Shown here: in pieces, positions 32,328 to 44,389 of the stretch | How the letters are laid out: every line of letters begins with the position of its first letter | Position numbering within the stretch: the stretch's first letter is position 1 | NCBI GenBank assembly: GCA_001600495.1 | Contig: BCKE01000060.1 | Location: 1 to 64,000, forward strand | DNA: 64,000 bases | Reading direction: 5' to 3' | From: Pilasporangium apinafurcum | Taxonomy: Eukaryota > Oomycota > Peronosporomycetes > Pythiales > Pythiaceae | Notes under the pieces: generated by a model | Databases searched by the model: none | What the model was told of the DNA's origin: nothing | Seen by the model: the letters and a program-made list of their open reading frames with translations, nothing else | Translations under genes and position numbers: made by a program

Positions 32328-35300
32328 ATGGGCGTTATGACACGCAAGATCCACGCGCTTGAGGCCGCCGTGCCGCCCCAAAAAACCACTAGTGACGCCG
32401 CATTAATTAACGGAACTACCACCACTGGCACCAACAGCTCTGCAGCCGCCAATAACGGTGACCCACTCTCGCGTTCACTCAATGCACTACGTAATAACAG
32501 CGCGCTGCAGCTCCGACGGATGTCCAGCTCAGCGTCTTCCACGCCCATCATTGCCCCACGCAGGCGTGGTAGTGTGACCAGCAGCGTCGTCACCTCCAGC
32601 GGTGTTTCGACTTTCGGCTCTAGACGCATCAATTCTCGGGTTTCTCCTGATGCACGTTCCAGCGCTACAGAGTCGCGGTCTATCGTGGAGAAAGCCGCGC
32701 GCCCGAGTAACATCTCACCAACGTCCGCACTTACAGAATTTAACATCTTTCTCAAGATCATCGACGACGTTGCCATTCATTATATCACGCTCTACTTCAT
32801 TAATGTTACGACTGCTGCGGTCATCACGAAGATGGAATTGTCATTTACCAAATACTACGCCAATTCCCAGCGTAGACTTTATCGACGGGGGCTGCTCACA
32901 CTCATTGCCTTTATGATTACGACATTCGGGTACGACTACGTTGTACTCTGGAAACGCATAAACGTCACAAGCGCTGCCAGTACTAGTACCACGTCACAAT
33001 ATGTAGGCAATTCCAAACTGCCGAAGTTTACGATTGTCGTCGCATTGAAGATCGCCATTGTGCTCCCTGTGCTGTTTCTAACGTATTTCCGTGCAAGGAA
33101 GCATACGTACGCGGAAGATTTTTGGCTTACATGGATTTGTGTCGCCATTGTGGCATTCTATCCGCTCGCATACAATAAATTGACCGACGATTATGGCGTC
33201 TCATGGGTGTGTTTGGTAATTATGTATATCTACAGCTGTACACCCATACGATTCTTCCAGTGTTCGGTCTTTTGTCTGGTATATCTGATGCTCTACGTGA
33301 TTGTTATGCTCGCCTATTTACCAGAAGAGAGTGGGTCGAATTCCACTCGCTACAATGTGTCAAGCGAAACGCTTTATGCGTGTTTGTTTTTTCTACTGAT
33401 CTTACTTCCCAGTCAGTCACGAGAATTTGCGATCCGAGTAAGTTACATGAGTGAACTCATGGTGCTATTGCAGCAGGAACAGCTTAAGATGGAGGAAACG
33501 CGATCAAAATTGTTGCTGAATAGTATGCTACCAGAGACAGTCGTCGAGCAGTTACAATGTGGGCGAGAATTGATTGCAGACGCATACGCGCAGACCACCG
33601 TTCTCTTTGCCGAAGTGTGCGACTTTGACTTTTACTCATCTAAGCTGAAACCTCAACAAGTAGTGGAATTACTTAATATCTTATTCTACAAATTTGATCG
33701 ACTGGTAGATGTTCATCACGTGCACAAGGTGGAGACAATAGGCGCTGTTTACATGGTCGTGGGCGGATGTCCTGATCCAGCTGAAAGGCATGCTGAGCTT
33801 GTAGCCAACCTTGCTCTGGATATGATTCGGTGCATTCCGGAAGTGAGAGACAAAGTAGCGCGGAAACCATGGGGTGAACTGGTGAAAGATATTAACATCC
33901 GTGTGGGTATCAACTCCGGTGGGTTGATGGCTGGTGTCGTGGGTATTCGAAATCCACGCTTCAAACTGTTTGGTGATACGGTGAATGTTGCATCACGGAT
34001 GGAAACAACAAACTTACCAGGACAGATCCAGATTACAGAAGCCACGTATAAAATTATAGCTGACAACTATCTAATCTCACACCGCGGTAAAGTATTTGTC
34101 AAGGGCCGTGGGGAGATGAACACGTATTTTCTAAGAGGAAACGGAAACTTTGTGATTCCACCACCGCCAACCGTAGTACCAGTAAGTTCTACAGTTGCAC
34201 ATGCTGGTTCCGTGCATAACTCACCTGATACAACGCCTACTCACCCGCCATTTGCAAACCGCCGCATCAGCGTGTCAACTATGAGAGTGAGTTCGATACC
34301 CGAAAACGCTGATGTTGATGCAACTGAACTAGTGGATAACAAATCTGGACTAGAATCTGACAATACTGAAGAGGCAACAGCATTGGCATCTACATCGCAA
34401 CTTTTTGCAAGACAGCCTCGTCGACTGAGTCGTCAACTGGCGAAAACCGCACTGTCGAAGCAGAAATCTTTAGTGAATTTGCTGACTATAGCGGAGGCGC
34501 TGCAAAAACAATCAGCCGCATCACTGGACACGCAGGCCGTAGTTTCAGAGCAGGCGTCGGCCATTAAGGCCAACGCTGTTATGGCAGCGACGATTGCAAC
34601 AACTGAGCAACCGTTGCCACAAAACCAGTCATCTATTCACATTAATGAGCGACGAGGTAGCTTGGCACTGGTCAAGAAACACAGTTTGCATACGATATCA
34701 TCTGGTGAATGGTCTATTTTCCGTGAGAATATTTTTGATATAGTCGAGGAAGCAGAAGGGCGAGGTGATGACGACGATGAATATGGCAATAGCAGCTCGA
34801 CAGAGATTATGAAACTTCCAAAAGGATTAACTCGACGAGAGGTTCTATTTCGGATACATAATAGTGCGTACACTATACGAAGCAGAGGAAGACTCACCCA
34901 GGAAGCTTTTGAATTCGAGGAAAGTTATCGGCTGGAGAATCGAGTCCGATGGATGCGATTCCTGCGACTATCTATGTTGGTGTTTTTGATCCTGAAGCCT
35001 TTTATGACGCTTTACCAGACACTTCGATTGACTAGCAATCGCTCTTACTCCAAAAGCGACTTGATCTTTTTATTGAACTTCTCCGTCATGTATCCGGTGT
35101 TCGTTGCGTATTTACTATATACATTTTCACCCGGATTCCGTGACTGGGAGCAATCGACTTCGGTCTTTGTGATCCTGATCGTCGCTGTAGTTCTTTGCGC
35201 GGAAAGCATTGTGACGAACTCCCTTGGTCACGCCTACTTGAGTGTTTTGGCACTATATCAGTGCTATTTTGCCAACATATCCTTTTTGCTTCGCACAATT

Positions 35301-36167
35301 AACGGATTTACGATCTTGGCATTGTACGTATTCACAAATGCGCTAGTAGCACCAGCATTAGGTTGGATTGCAGCTCCAGACCAGATTCTAGTGGGAAGAA
35401 ATGCACTATACATTTTTATCTTCTTTGCAGGACAGGCATGGGTGGTCTTCAATTCCGAGTTCAAGCAGCGCATTAATCACTATCGCGAGATTACGCTCAA
35501 TTCACAGAAACAGAAGCTGGTGGAAGAAGAAGGGCACATCACGAAATTGCTCCTAAATTTGCTGCCGGAGACAATTGTCGACAAATTGAAAGAAGATCCT
35601 GAGGCAACGATTGCCGATTTCTTCGACAACGTAACAGTTTTGTTCACCGATATGGTGAATTTTACGGCATATTCGTCCAAAGTATCAGCCATGGAACTCG
35701 TGCAGTTTTTGAATGACATGTACACTCGATTCGATACGATCGCCGAGAAAGAAAATCTTTACAAAGTTGAGATTATTGGGGATGCATACTTTGTTGTTGG
35801 AGGCTGTCCAATAGTCAGTACGAACAACGCACTGGCAGTTGTGACCGCTGCTACGGAGATGTTTGCTGCACTGCCGTTGTTACGACGCAATTGTGGGCTG
35901 CCAGATCTGAATATCCGTATCGGTATTCACTCTGGTCCAGTGTTGGCTGGTGTGGTCGGCAGTAAGGATCCGCGGTATCACCTGTTTGGGGAAACTGTGA
36001 CTATTGCACATTTTCTTGAGAGCAGTGGTGTGCCTGGCCGCATTCATATCAGTGAAAATACATGGGCACGAATGAACAAAGACACACCAGGTCATGGTTT
36101 CAAGGTTGAGTACCATACGTTGCTCTCGTTGAATGGCAAGAAGATTCGCACATACTTCATATTCTAG
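32328..36167 (+). CDS. Membrane class III nucleotidyl cyclase with two cyclase domains
   Basis: A single exon of 1279 residues. Layout: disordered Ser-rich N-terminus (1-140), a six-span membrane block (about 150-375), cyclase domain 1 (about 420-610), a long disordered linker, a second six-span block (about 875-1055), and cyclase domain 2 (about 1095-1279). Topology is like mammalian transmembrane adenylyl cyclases. Domain 1 has lost metal-site residues (VLFAEVCDF; IGAVYMVVGG) but keeps the transition-state Asn and Arg (FGDTVNVASRMET). Domain 2 keeps both metal Asps (VLFTDMVNF; IGDAYFVVGG) but lacks the Asn and Arg (FGETVTIAHFLES). Together they can form one complete site. The Glu in KVETIG is the residue used for GTP, so a guanylyl cyclase is possible, yet the second purine-site position is Lys. 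Start: first ATG, 32328. Confidence 0.9.
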   Translation: MGVMTRKIHALEAAVPPQKTTSDAALINGTTTTGTNSSAAANNGDPLSRSLNALRNNSALQLRRMSSSASSTPIIAPRRRGSVTSSVVTSSGVSTFGSRRINSRVSPDARSSATESRSIVEKAARPSNISPTSALTEFNIFLKIIDDVAIHYITLYFINVTTAAVITKMELSFTKYYANSQRRLYRRGLLTLIAFMITTFGYDYVVLWKRINVTSAASTSTTSQYVGNSKLPKFTIVVALKIAIVLPVLFLTYFRARKHTYAEDFWLTWICVAIVAFYPLAYNKLTDDYGVSWVCLVIMYIYSCTPIRFFQCSVFCLVYLMLYVIVMLAYLPEESGSNSTRYNVSSETLYACLFFLLILLPSQSREFAIRVSYMSELMVLLQQEQLKMEETRSKLLLNSMLPETVVEQLQCGRELIADAYAQTTVLFAEVCDFDFYSSKLKPQQVVELLNILFYKFDRLVDVHHVHKVETIGAVYMVVGGCPDPAERHAELVANLALDMIRCIPEVRDKVARKPWGELVKDINIRVGINSGGLMAGVVGIRNPRFKLFGDTVNVASRMETTNLPGQIQITEATYKIIADNYLISHRGKVFVKGRGEMNTYFLRGNGNFVIPPPPTVVPVSSTVAHAGSVHNSPDTTPTHPPFANRRISVSTMRVSSIPENADVDATELVDNKSGLESDNTEEATALASTSQLFARQPRRLSRQLAKTALSKQKSLVNLLTIAEALQKQSAASLDTQAVVSEQASAIKANAVMAATIATTEQPLPQNQSSIHINERRGSLALVKKHSLHTISSGEWSIFRENIFDIVEEAEGRGDDDDEYGNSSSTEIMKLPKGLTRREVLFRIHNSAYTIRSRGRLTQEAFEFEESYRLENRVRWMRFLRLSMLVFLILKPFMTLYQTLRLTSNRSYSKSDLIFLLNFSVMYPVFVAYLLYTFSPGFRDWEQSTSVFVILIVAVVLCAESIVTNSLGHAYLSVLALYQCYFANISFLLRTINGFTILALYVFTNALVAPALGWIAAPDQILVGRNALYIFIFFAGQAWVVFNSEFKQRINHYREITLNSQKQKLVEEEGHITKLLLNLLPETIVDKLKEDPEATIADFFDNVTVLFTDMVNFTAYSSKVSAMELVQFLNDMYTRFDTIAEKENLYKVEIIGDAYFVVGGCPIVSTNNALAVVTAATEMFAALPLLRRNCGLPDLNIRIGIHSGPVLAGVVGSKDPRYHLFGETVTIAHFLESSGVPGRIHISENTWARMNKDTPGHGFKVEYHTLLSLNGKKIRTYFIF

Positions 36168-36414
36168 ATGCTGATGACTATTTATAAAGAGAAACGCGAC
36201 TGCTTTGGGATAGGACCTTTCAAGATCCATCTCTCATTGTTTTAACCCAAAATACGCGTTTTTGTGGGTTCGAAGAACCTGAAACGTCATGGATGTGCCC
36301 AAAACATCAATGAATCATATCTAACAGATACTACCTACGTGCATTGAGCTGGGAAGCGTTCAATGATCAGCTACATACTATCGAAGAGAGATAAGAAGCC
36401 CAGGGATAACCAAG

Positions 36415-39400
36415 ATGGTGCTGAAAACAGGGATGCTAGTGGGGATTATTGGGACAGACGAGATGGGCGTGCTGATTCAGATCCGACAAGCGTCGAATAC
36501 CTGCGTCATCAAGCTCAACAACGGCACCTTGAAGAAAAACGTGCCGCTGGATGACGTGGAAGAAGCACGCGACATGACCGACACGAAGAAAGAAAGCACT
36601 TCACCTATTCGGCTGACAGCACCAACATCACCACCAACGGCAGCGTCCCCTGCGAAAAGCCCCCTGCGTCCTATTTCGCCCAAGAAAGAAATGTTTGCTA
36701 GCAAATCAATGTTTCAAGTTGGTGACCAGATCAAGGCACGGTATAAGAATGGGAGTAAGTTCTTCAATGGGAGGATTATGAAATCGCACTCCGACGGTAC
36801 GTACGACATCAAATATGACGATGGAGATGCAGAAACACGTGTAGCAGAAGCACTTATTGAACTAGTCGGTAGAAGGGACAAAGAGGATGATCAGGATGAT
36901 GATTCAAAGACGACATTAAAGCTGATCAAGAAGTCGTTCCGCATGGATCAAGCTGTACGAGCTCGATATAAGAAAGGAAAAAAGTTCTTTGCTGGAAAAA
37001 TTAAGAAAGTGCACAGTGACAACACATACGACATTCGCTATGACGATGGAGATACCGAGATGCGTGTCAATGCAGAATATATCGAAGCTGCGTTCGATAA
37101 TGAAGAGCAAGAAAAAGGAGAACAGACACGGCCGACGTCTTTATCGTCTTCTGCGAAAAAATCTAGCACGAAACATACCAGCAAAACTTTTGCAGTTGGT
37201 GATGCTGTGAAGGCAAGATACAAGAAAGGGAAGAAGCTGTTCGCTGGAAAAATCATCAAGGCGCGCACCGATGGCACGTACGACATTCGTTATGACGATG
37301 GAGACGTGGAAATGCACGTGGAAGCGAGTATGGTCGAGGCACTAGTAGATGCAGAAGAAGAAGAGGAGGAACATGACAAAGGGAAAATATCGAAGCAGCA
37401 GCAATTTCGCTTGGGCGATATCGTTCAAGCAAGATATAAAGGCGGGACGAAACTGTTTTCTGGAAAAATCATTCGCAAACGTATAGATGGTACCTACGAC
37501 ATTGAATACGATGATGGAGATGTAGAAATGCATGTAAAAGCGTCGTTAATTGAAGCCGCTAGTAATGAGAATGCCGTCGGTTCATCTCCACACAAGAAGA
37601 AGAAGGAAAAGACGAAAATTTTTGAAGTGGGTGATGTTGTAAAAGCGCGATATAAGAAAGGAACGCGGCTCTTTTCGGGCAAAATCACGCGCGTTCGTAC
37701 GGATGGGACGTATGATATCAAATACGATGATGGTGATGTAGAGACACATGTGGAGACATCGATGATCGAAGCGAACAGTACTAACGGTGGTGAAACGGAT
37801 CGCTCAATTAGCGATATGAATAAGATGGCGCGGAAAACATTTCAGGTTGGTGACAGCGTCAAAGCACGATTTCAGAAATCAGTCAAGTGGTTTCCGGGAA
37901 AGATCACGCGCGTAAGAACCGATGGCACATTTGACATCCAGTACGAAGATGGAGACGTAGAAACCCATGTCGAAAGGGATATGATCCAAAAAGCTGACGA
38001 AGATATGCAACTAGAACAGAAGATATCAAACAGAGAACTAAGTGTTGGCGACCAAGTGAAAGCGCGATACAAAGGCGGGAAAAAGCTTTTCTCTGGGACA
38101 ATTACACGAGTGCGACGTGATGGAACGTACGACATCAAATACGATGATGGCGATGTCGAACAGAACGTGGAAAAAGACCTTATTGAAGTTTTACCACAAC
38201 ACGATGATGTTTTAACAAGCACAATAAAGAACTCACAGTTCGAGGTTGGTGATAAAGTACGAGCGCGCTACAAGAAGGGAGCAAAATTCTTCAACGGCAA
38301 GATCATCAAAACACGTAAGGACGGGACGTTTGACATTCAATATGACGATGGTGAAAAGGAATCGTATGTGGAAGCACGGTACATCGAGACAATCTCTTCG
38401 TTATCACCAAAAAAGAGTCCAATGAACCGAGAAACTTCCATTACAAAGAAATTATCGGTGGGTGATCGTGTCCATGCCCATTACAAGAAAGGCAAGAAGC
38501 TTTTTCCAGGTAAAGTCATGCGTGTACATTCGGATGGGACTTATGATATCAAGTATGACGATGGCGATGTGGAAATGCGTGTCGAGCGAACTCAAATCGA
38601 AGGAGATGATCATAAAGAAGTAGCAAAAGAGGGCAAAGAATCGCCGAAAAAATCCATCAAGCAGCTTGCTATTGGAGATGCGGTGAAAGCGCGATACAAA
38701 CGCGGAGCCAAGATGTTCCCAGGCAAAATTACACGTGTTCGAATGGATGGAACGTATGACATTGAGTATGATGATGGTGATGTAGAACTGTCGGTAGAAA
38801 AAGACATGATTGAAGCAATTGTCAGTGTAAACGAGGAGAAAGTCAAAGAGTCCGAGCAGAAGAAAAAAGGAAGAGAGTATGAGATCGGTGACATTGTGAA
38901 TGCTCGATATAAAAACGGAAAAAAACTCAGTCGCGGAAAAATATCTCGCGTTCGCACAAATGGGACATATGATATCAAGTACGATAATGGTGAGACAGCA
39001 ACACACGTTGAAAGTAGTCGAATAGAGCCTGAAGATGGCGAAGAGAGTGGGTCCTCAAAGAAAAAACAAGAAGGAAAGTTAGCGATGGGTGATGAAGTGA
39101 AAGCACGCTATAAAGCAGGAACGAAATGGTTCCCAGGCAAGATCATCAAAGTACGGCTGGATGGGACGTTTGATATTCGATATGAAGATGGAGATGAGGA
39201 GACACGAGTGAAAGCGGAGCTGATTGAACGAGTTGACTCTACAAAGAAAAAAGAAACAAATAAAGGGAAGACAAGTGATGATGATGATCTTTTTGCAGAT
39301 TCAGACGATAATAAAAGTCGTAAAAAGAATTCACAGCAGAAACTGGTAGTGGGGGATATTGTAGATGCGAATTACAAACAGAAGGGGAAATTTCATCGCG

Positions 39401-42400
39401 GAAAGATCGTACGAGTACGTAGTAATAACACGTACGACGTTGAATACGTTGTGGGCGATTTGGAGCAGCGTGTGGATTCGGAAAATATCAAAAAAGTAAC
39501 AAAGACCACGAATAGTGGCAGCGATGACGATGATCAACCCTCTGTGAAGAAAATCCTCAAGAAATCTAAGCATTCCTCCGGTTCAGAGAGTGAATCAACA
39601 TTAACGAAGGATAAGCAAGATGATGAAGAAAAAGAAAGCTCTGGTTCCAGTACTGAATACCAACGCCGAGGTCGTTCACGATCGCTGCAGAAAGGAATGC
39701 GAGTAACTTTTAAGCGCGCACACGATGCCAAGACTCGTCGAATTGGGACTATTCGACGTGTTCACTCAGATGGCAGCTGTGATCTGAAGTATGATGACGG
39801 CGAGTTGATGCAACGCATTGACATGAAATTGTTACTGGTTTGTTCCGATTTAGAGGATTCGGACGAAGTATCTGACAGTAAAGTCAAGAAGAATTCTAAA
39901 GGCAAAGCACCAGGTCATCCTGCATTTGGTGCCAAAGAAAAAGTGTTGGCATGCTGGCGACGTGCTAGTAAGCTATCTAAACCACGTCATACATCTAAGT
40001 GGGAAGAGGCAACAGTGTTGACGAGCAATTCAGACGGGACCTACACGGTGAATGTGCATGTAGGGATTGCGCAATTTCTGGTAATTAGGTTTCATCTTCG
40101 ATGTTTTGTATCGCCTTTTATAGATTCGTTACGGCAATGGTGACATCGAAGAAGACACTCCTATTGATGCGTTGAGAGCTGTAAAAAGGAAGCACTCGAC
40201 CACCGCGGCTTCATCAAGTGAAGGAGAAAATAATTTTAAACGAAAAAGCACCAGAAAACGCAGAATGAGAAGGTAAATACGCATGCGCTACATTAAAATT
40301 TCATTGCTCTTACTCATCGTTTATGCGTTAAACCAACTCAAATAGTCACAGCATTCGTAACGAATCGCTCTTCTTGCTGGAGCAACTGGCAATGACGGTA
40401 TTAGCACTTTAGCTATGTGCTACTGCAACTCACTTATGTGTAATAATAATCTGACAAAGACACTGTACGTGCTGATGTCCCAGCTATTTGAGGAAGGCGT
40501 GATGAAAAAGAAACCGAAGTTACTCTTTTCTGAGGGTGAAAGTGATAGCGACAGTAACAGCACTTCGGAAGCTTCACGCTCTTCGGAATCGGATACAAAA
40601 GGAAGCTATCGAGGACGAAAACGTGACCAATTTGAAGTGGTACGTTTTCCTGATTCAACTTTTACGTGTGTTTGGATACAAGGTGCCGATTTCTGGGCTA
40701 ATGCCGAACATGTAGATCTTGTCGAAACTCTTTGATGCCAAGTTGCTGCGAAAATATCACGAGCTCTTTGCCGAACATGATAGCAAATCTACTGGCAAAA
40801 TTTCGCAACGGAAACTCATTGCTATTATCGTCGAGATTAACTCCTCTTCTTCTAAATCTAAAGAAAAACATAATCGATCCACACCAAAGGAGACGGACAC
40901 TAACGGGTTCAATGCCGATCTCGTGTTAACGGAGTGGTTTGCCACACATGACGATCTGCGGACGCATCGACGATTCGATTTCAAGACGTTCATGCTGGCA
41001 CTTGCCTATGCCAAATATTGCCAGGGTAAGCAACGGATGGAGCAGACCGTGGCAACGGTATTGGAAGGGAGATTTGCGTCCTACCACGAGCACAAACGAC
41101 AACTGGAACTCTGGCAGCAGAAGCTTGGTTTTCGGTTGTTTGAGACGCTACAACGTTGCTTCCATGACCGTGCCATACCATCGATGATTCCGGCGCGCGT
41201 GCGTGTATCGGAACTTGGGATCATTTTCCACCAAGTAGCTCGTAATTCCGTGCCAAACAAACCGCTTGAAGTCTATTTGCTACAGCTACAGCTGCACCCA
41301 CACCAGACGCTGTTGTTGCCCGAGATGATGTGCTGCTACTACCAGCTTTATGGGTCTGGGGATAGCCAACAGTTCCATGCAGTAGAGGCAACACTAGAAC
41401 TTCGCCCCGTGGCATTCGTGGCATCGTGTCTTTTCTCTAACGGTGATATTGTCTGTCAGCATCACGGTGATCTTGTAAGGCGGTTGTGTGTGGGTAGAAC
41501 ACCGGCGCAGCAGGATTTGATTCTTCGTTATCGCGAGGTATTTGAGTCGTTGCTAAGTTCGGATGACAGTGAGACAACAGTCATTGCCTCCTCTCAACTC
41601 GCCATTTTTGCTGCTAAAGTAGTACAAGACCCGTGTATGTTGGAATCAGCGATTGCAGCACTGCGGAAGCGTTCGGCGATGGTGTCGCTGATTGAAATCT
41701 ACGCAAGTTGCGGCTTCGTCATCGATGAATTGACGTCAGCACCGACAATAACGAACGCTATCGACAAACTGCGGCTACGTGTGGAGTCTATAGATGTGCG
41801 ACGTATCATCGGTTTGGTGCGTACGATGTGCCTGAAGGTGTTGCGGTTCCCAAATAACGCCGACTACTGGCGCATCCGCGCCGACAGCAGTGCGTTTCAA
41901 CAGAAACTAGGAAGGTTTGACGGTGCCACGAGTCTATTAGAAGCCGTAGGGTTCGTGGAGTATAATAAAACGCATTTCGAACTACGCGGTGCTCGCAATG
42001 CTGAAGGCAAGCGCGTCAGTTCACTCTCGAAAACGACACTGGACAATTTAAGAGACAAATGTGTGCAATTAGATGCCGAACTTTCGCTGGTTGATGGCGT
42101 TGAGAGTATCAGTTCTATTCTACAACGTGTTGCCAAAGAGCGTGAGCAAGCGGGACAATCTCTTCACCTTGATGAACTGCAGCAAGTGCTGCAACATTTG
42201 GCGATGTACATTACAAATGTATTGAAAAACCCGAAGGATTCGCGATGTTGGCGTATCCGCGAATCCAACAAAACTTACCAGAAGCAGATCGGCTATTTGC
42301 CCTTTTCTTGTGATCTGATGGAGTCCATTGGATTTCAAATGGTAGAAACATCGCAAGGGAACGTTTTTGCAGTACGCGGCACTGGAACTTTACTTCAGGA

Positions 42401-44270
42401 GTCGTCATCATCTCCATCTAGAAGCGGTAGTAATGCAAATGCAAGTCTGGCAAATTTTACATTTTCCCGTGTGAGTGATCAGACCGAGTGGTTTCTTTGG
42501 AGAAAAAAACAAGAGATCGACCGTTTGCTGCAGGACGACATGCAGTACGTACAGGATCTCATTTCTGAGACTACTCTTTCTAAGAATACGTGCGTACGTT
42601 CGCCTTCTTATCATGACCGACCGAGCAATCATCATATAAATTCATTATCTCGTCCAGAAGCACTGCTGGTCAAGATGTATCCATATGGAAAGAGCGCCAT
42701 CGACATTTTTAATAAAACTGCTGTGCAAAGGCAACAGCTTGATATGATCAAGAAAGTTTTTGAAACGCTAGATATCGATCAACGCGGCTATCTTGTCGAA
42801 AAAGACCTAGATATAGACCCAAATCCGCCCCAATGGATGCAATTTGGTGCATTTGATAGCGACAAAGACGGATGTGTTGACTTGGCAGATTTTGTGGCGG
42901 CATTTGGACCATTAGTGGATCATCCATTCGATAATAATTTGATCAATGCAGTACCACTTGAAGAAGCAGAGCTAACGCTTTGTGAGTTGGTATCGCTGGC
43001 TGTGGGAAGATTACGAATCAGTGCCAGTTTGCTTGAAATCATTAGCGCCTTGAATTCTTTGGCGAGTTTATTGTATCGAATCATTCAAGATCCCATGAAA
43101 TCGGAACTGTGGGTGATCACCAGCAAGTCTTTTGTTACATCTAAACTATTGCGATTCCCTGCAGGACGAAAACTCTTCCAACTTGCTGGATTTCGAGATG
43201 TCAGAGCAGTTACAGCCATGGCAGATGGAACAGCAAACTCTGACAAAGACACCGTCCAATTTGAGCTAGTACCTCAGAAAGTACGTTTTAAAACATCGAA
43301 AGTGGATCCGGAGACATTACCTCAAGCGCTGGATACTATCACAATCACACGATTGCAGACAATCGCAGCAATGCTTGGCGGTCATTGTCGCGGTCTTAAG
43401 TTTCCACAGATTAGTGATGTGAGTGCAGTGGCTAGGGCGATTGCGCTGGTGACTGATGTATCGAAGTGGATCGGTTTGGTGGAGTTGGCGTTGCTATGCA
43501 TCAGTAACATTTTGAGTCATCCGACGGAGGAGCGCTATCGCCAGCTGAATACGTCCACAAAAACGTATACAAATATTGTTGCTGGTGTCGTTGGTGGTCC
43601 AGAACTGCTTTTGTCACTTGGTTTTCGAGAAACAGACTCTAGCACACTTGTGCTTCTGTCAGATATAACTCCTGTGTTTCTTGAAGCGAGGAAACTGGAG
43701 TTGGAAAGCGCATTGAACCTGCTGAGAGCGAGAAGAGATACCAAACATCGGTCTGAGGTCCTAGAGGGAGGATTGTGCATTTCATCTCGATTACGTGATC
43801 GCGATGAACAGCACGAGGTGGACTATTATAGAAAGAAGACGCTAGTAGCAGAATTGGCCCGACAGGAGGAAATGAAGAAGACTAAACGCCTGGAGCAACA
43901 GCTCCAATTGATGTCTGAGCAAAGCTTGAGCAGAAGACCGATGAAACACCAGCAACATCGCCAAATCCAGAAACGCACCGAAACGCGCCGTCCGACGACA
44001 GCTCCAAATACTAAGGAAATGCACCAACAACAGCGCCTAACTCAGCCACAAGCAGCACACCAGAGCGACTGGATTGAGAGAGAGACTCGATCAGTGCTCT
44101 CGCCACAATCTACTCTACAGCTTCACGTATCTCAAACTACAAAAAGAGGCTGTGGCCGTGGGAAAATGCGTCCAGCGTCCTCGCCGATTGATATCAGTGC
44201 AGCAAGTAAGAGACAGCAACCCAAAGCTAACGAACGGAACACTCAACGAATGGCATCCACAACCGTATAA
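36415..44270 (+). CDS. Giant Tudor-like repeat, EF-hand and PUB-domain protein
   Basis: Five exons, 36415-40059, 40124-40272, 40346-40397, 40460-40639 and 40716-44270, join without a stop into about 2526 residues; the four introns are 62 to 76 bases. Residues 100-1215 hold about 15 Tudor/Agenet-like units (13 good, 2 divergent), each close to VGDxVKARYKKGKKLFxGKI followed by DGTYDIKYDDGDVExxVE, with charged spacers. Exon 2 completes the last unit (IRYGNGDIEED). Exon 5 has an EF-hand-like start (LFAEHDSKSTGKIS), later an EF-hand loop (DSDKDGCVDLADF), and four PUB-like domains, for example NPKDSRCWRIRESNKTYQKQ and HPTEERYRQLNTSTKTYTNI. Tudor-like barrels often read methylated Lys or Arg; PUB domains bind p97/Cdc48. 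The C-terminus is Gln/Arg-rich. Two adjacent genes instead of one cannot be fully excluded. Confidence 0.78.
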
Positions 44271-44389
44271 TAAATGAGGCATTATCACATACACGCGCCT
44301 TGACATCATTGTTTATCGCGTTGGCTGACGATATTCTTGCGTTATCTATCTCTAGAGTGGCTGTCAACTGACCTTGATTGGAGCCATCG

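Noticed and set aside
32198-32776. 192-codon minus-strand ORF over the 5' end of the cyclase gene
   Set aside because: Antisense to the Ser-rich N-terminus of the cyclase; no motif.
36250-36300. Possible tRNA T-arm (gggttcgaagaacc)
   Set aside because: No matching acceptor, D or anticodon stems on either side.
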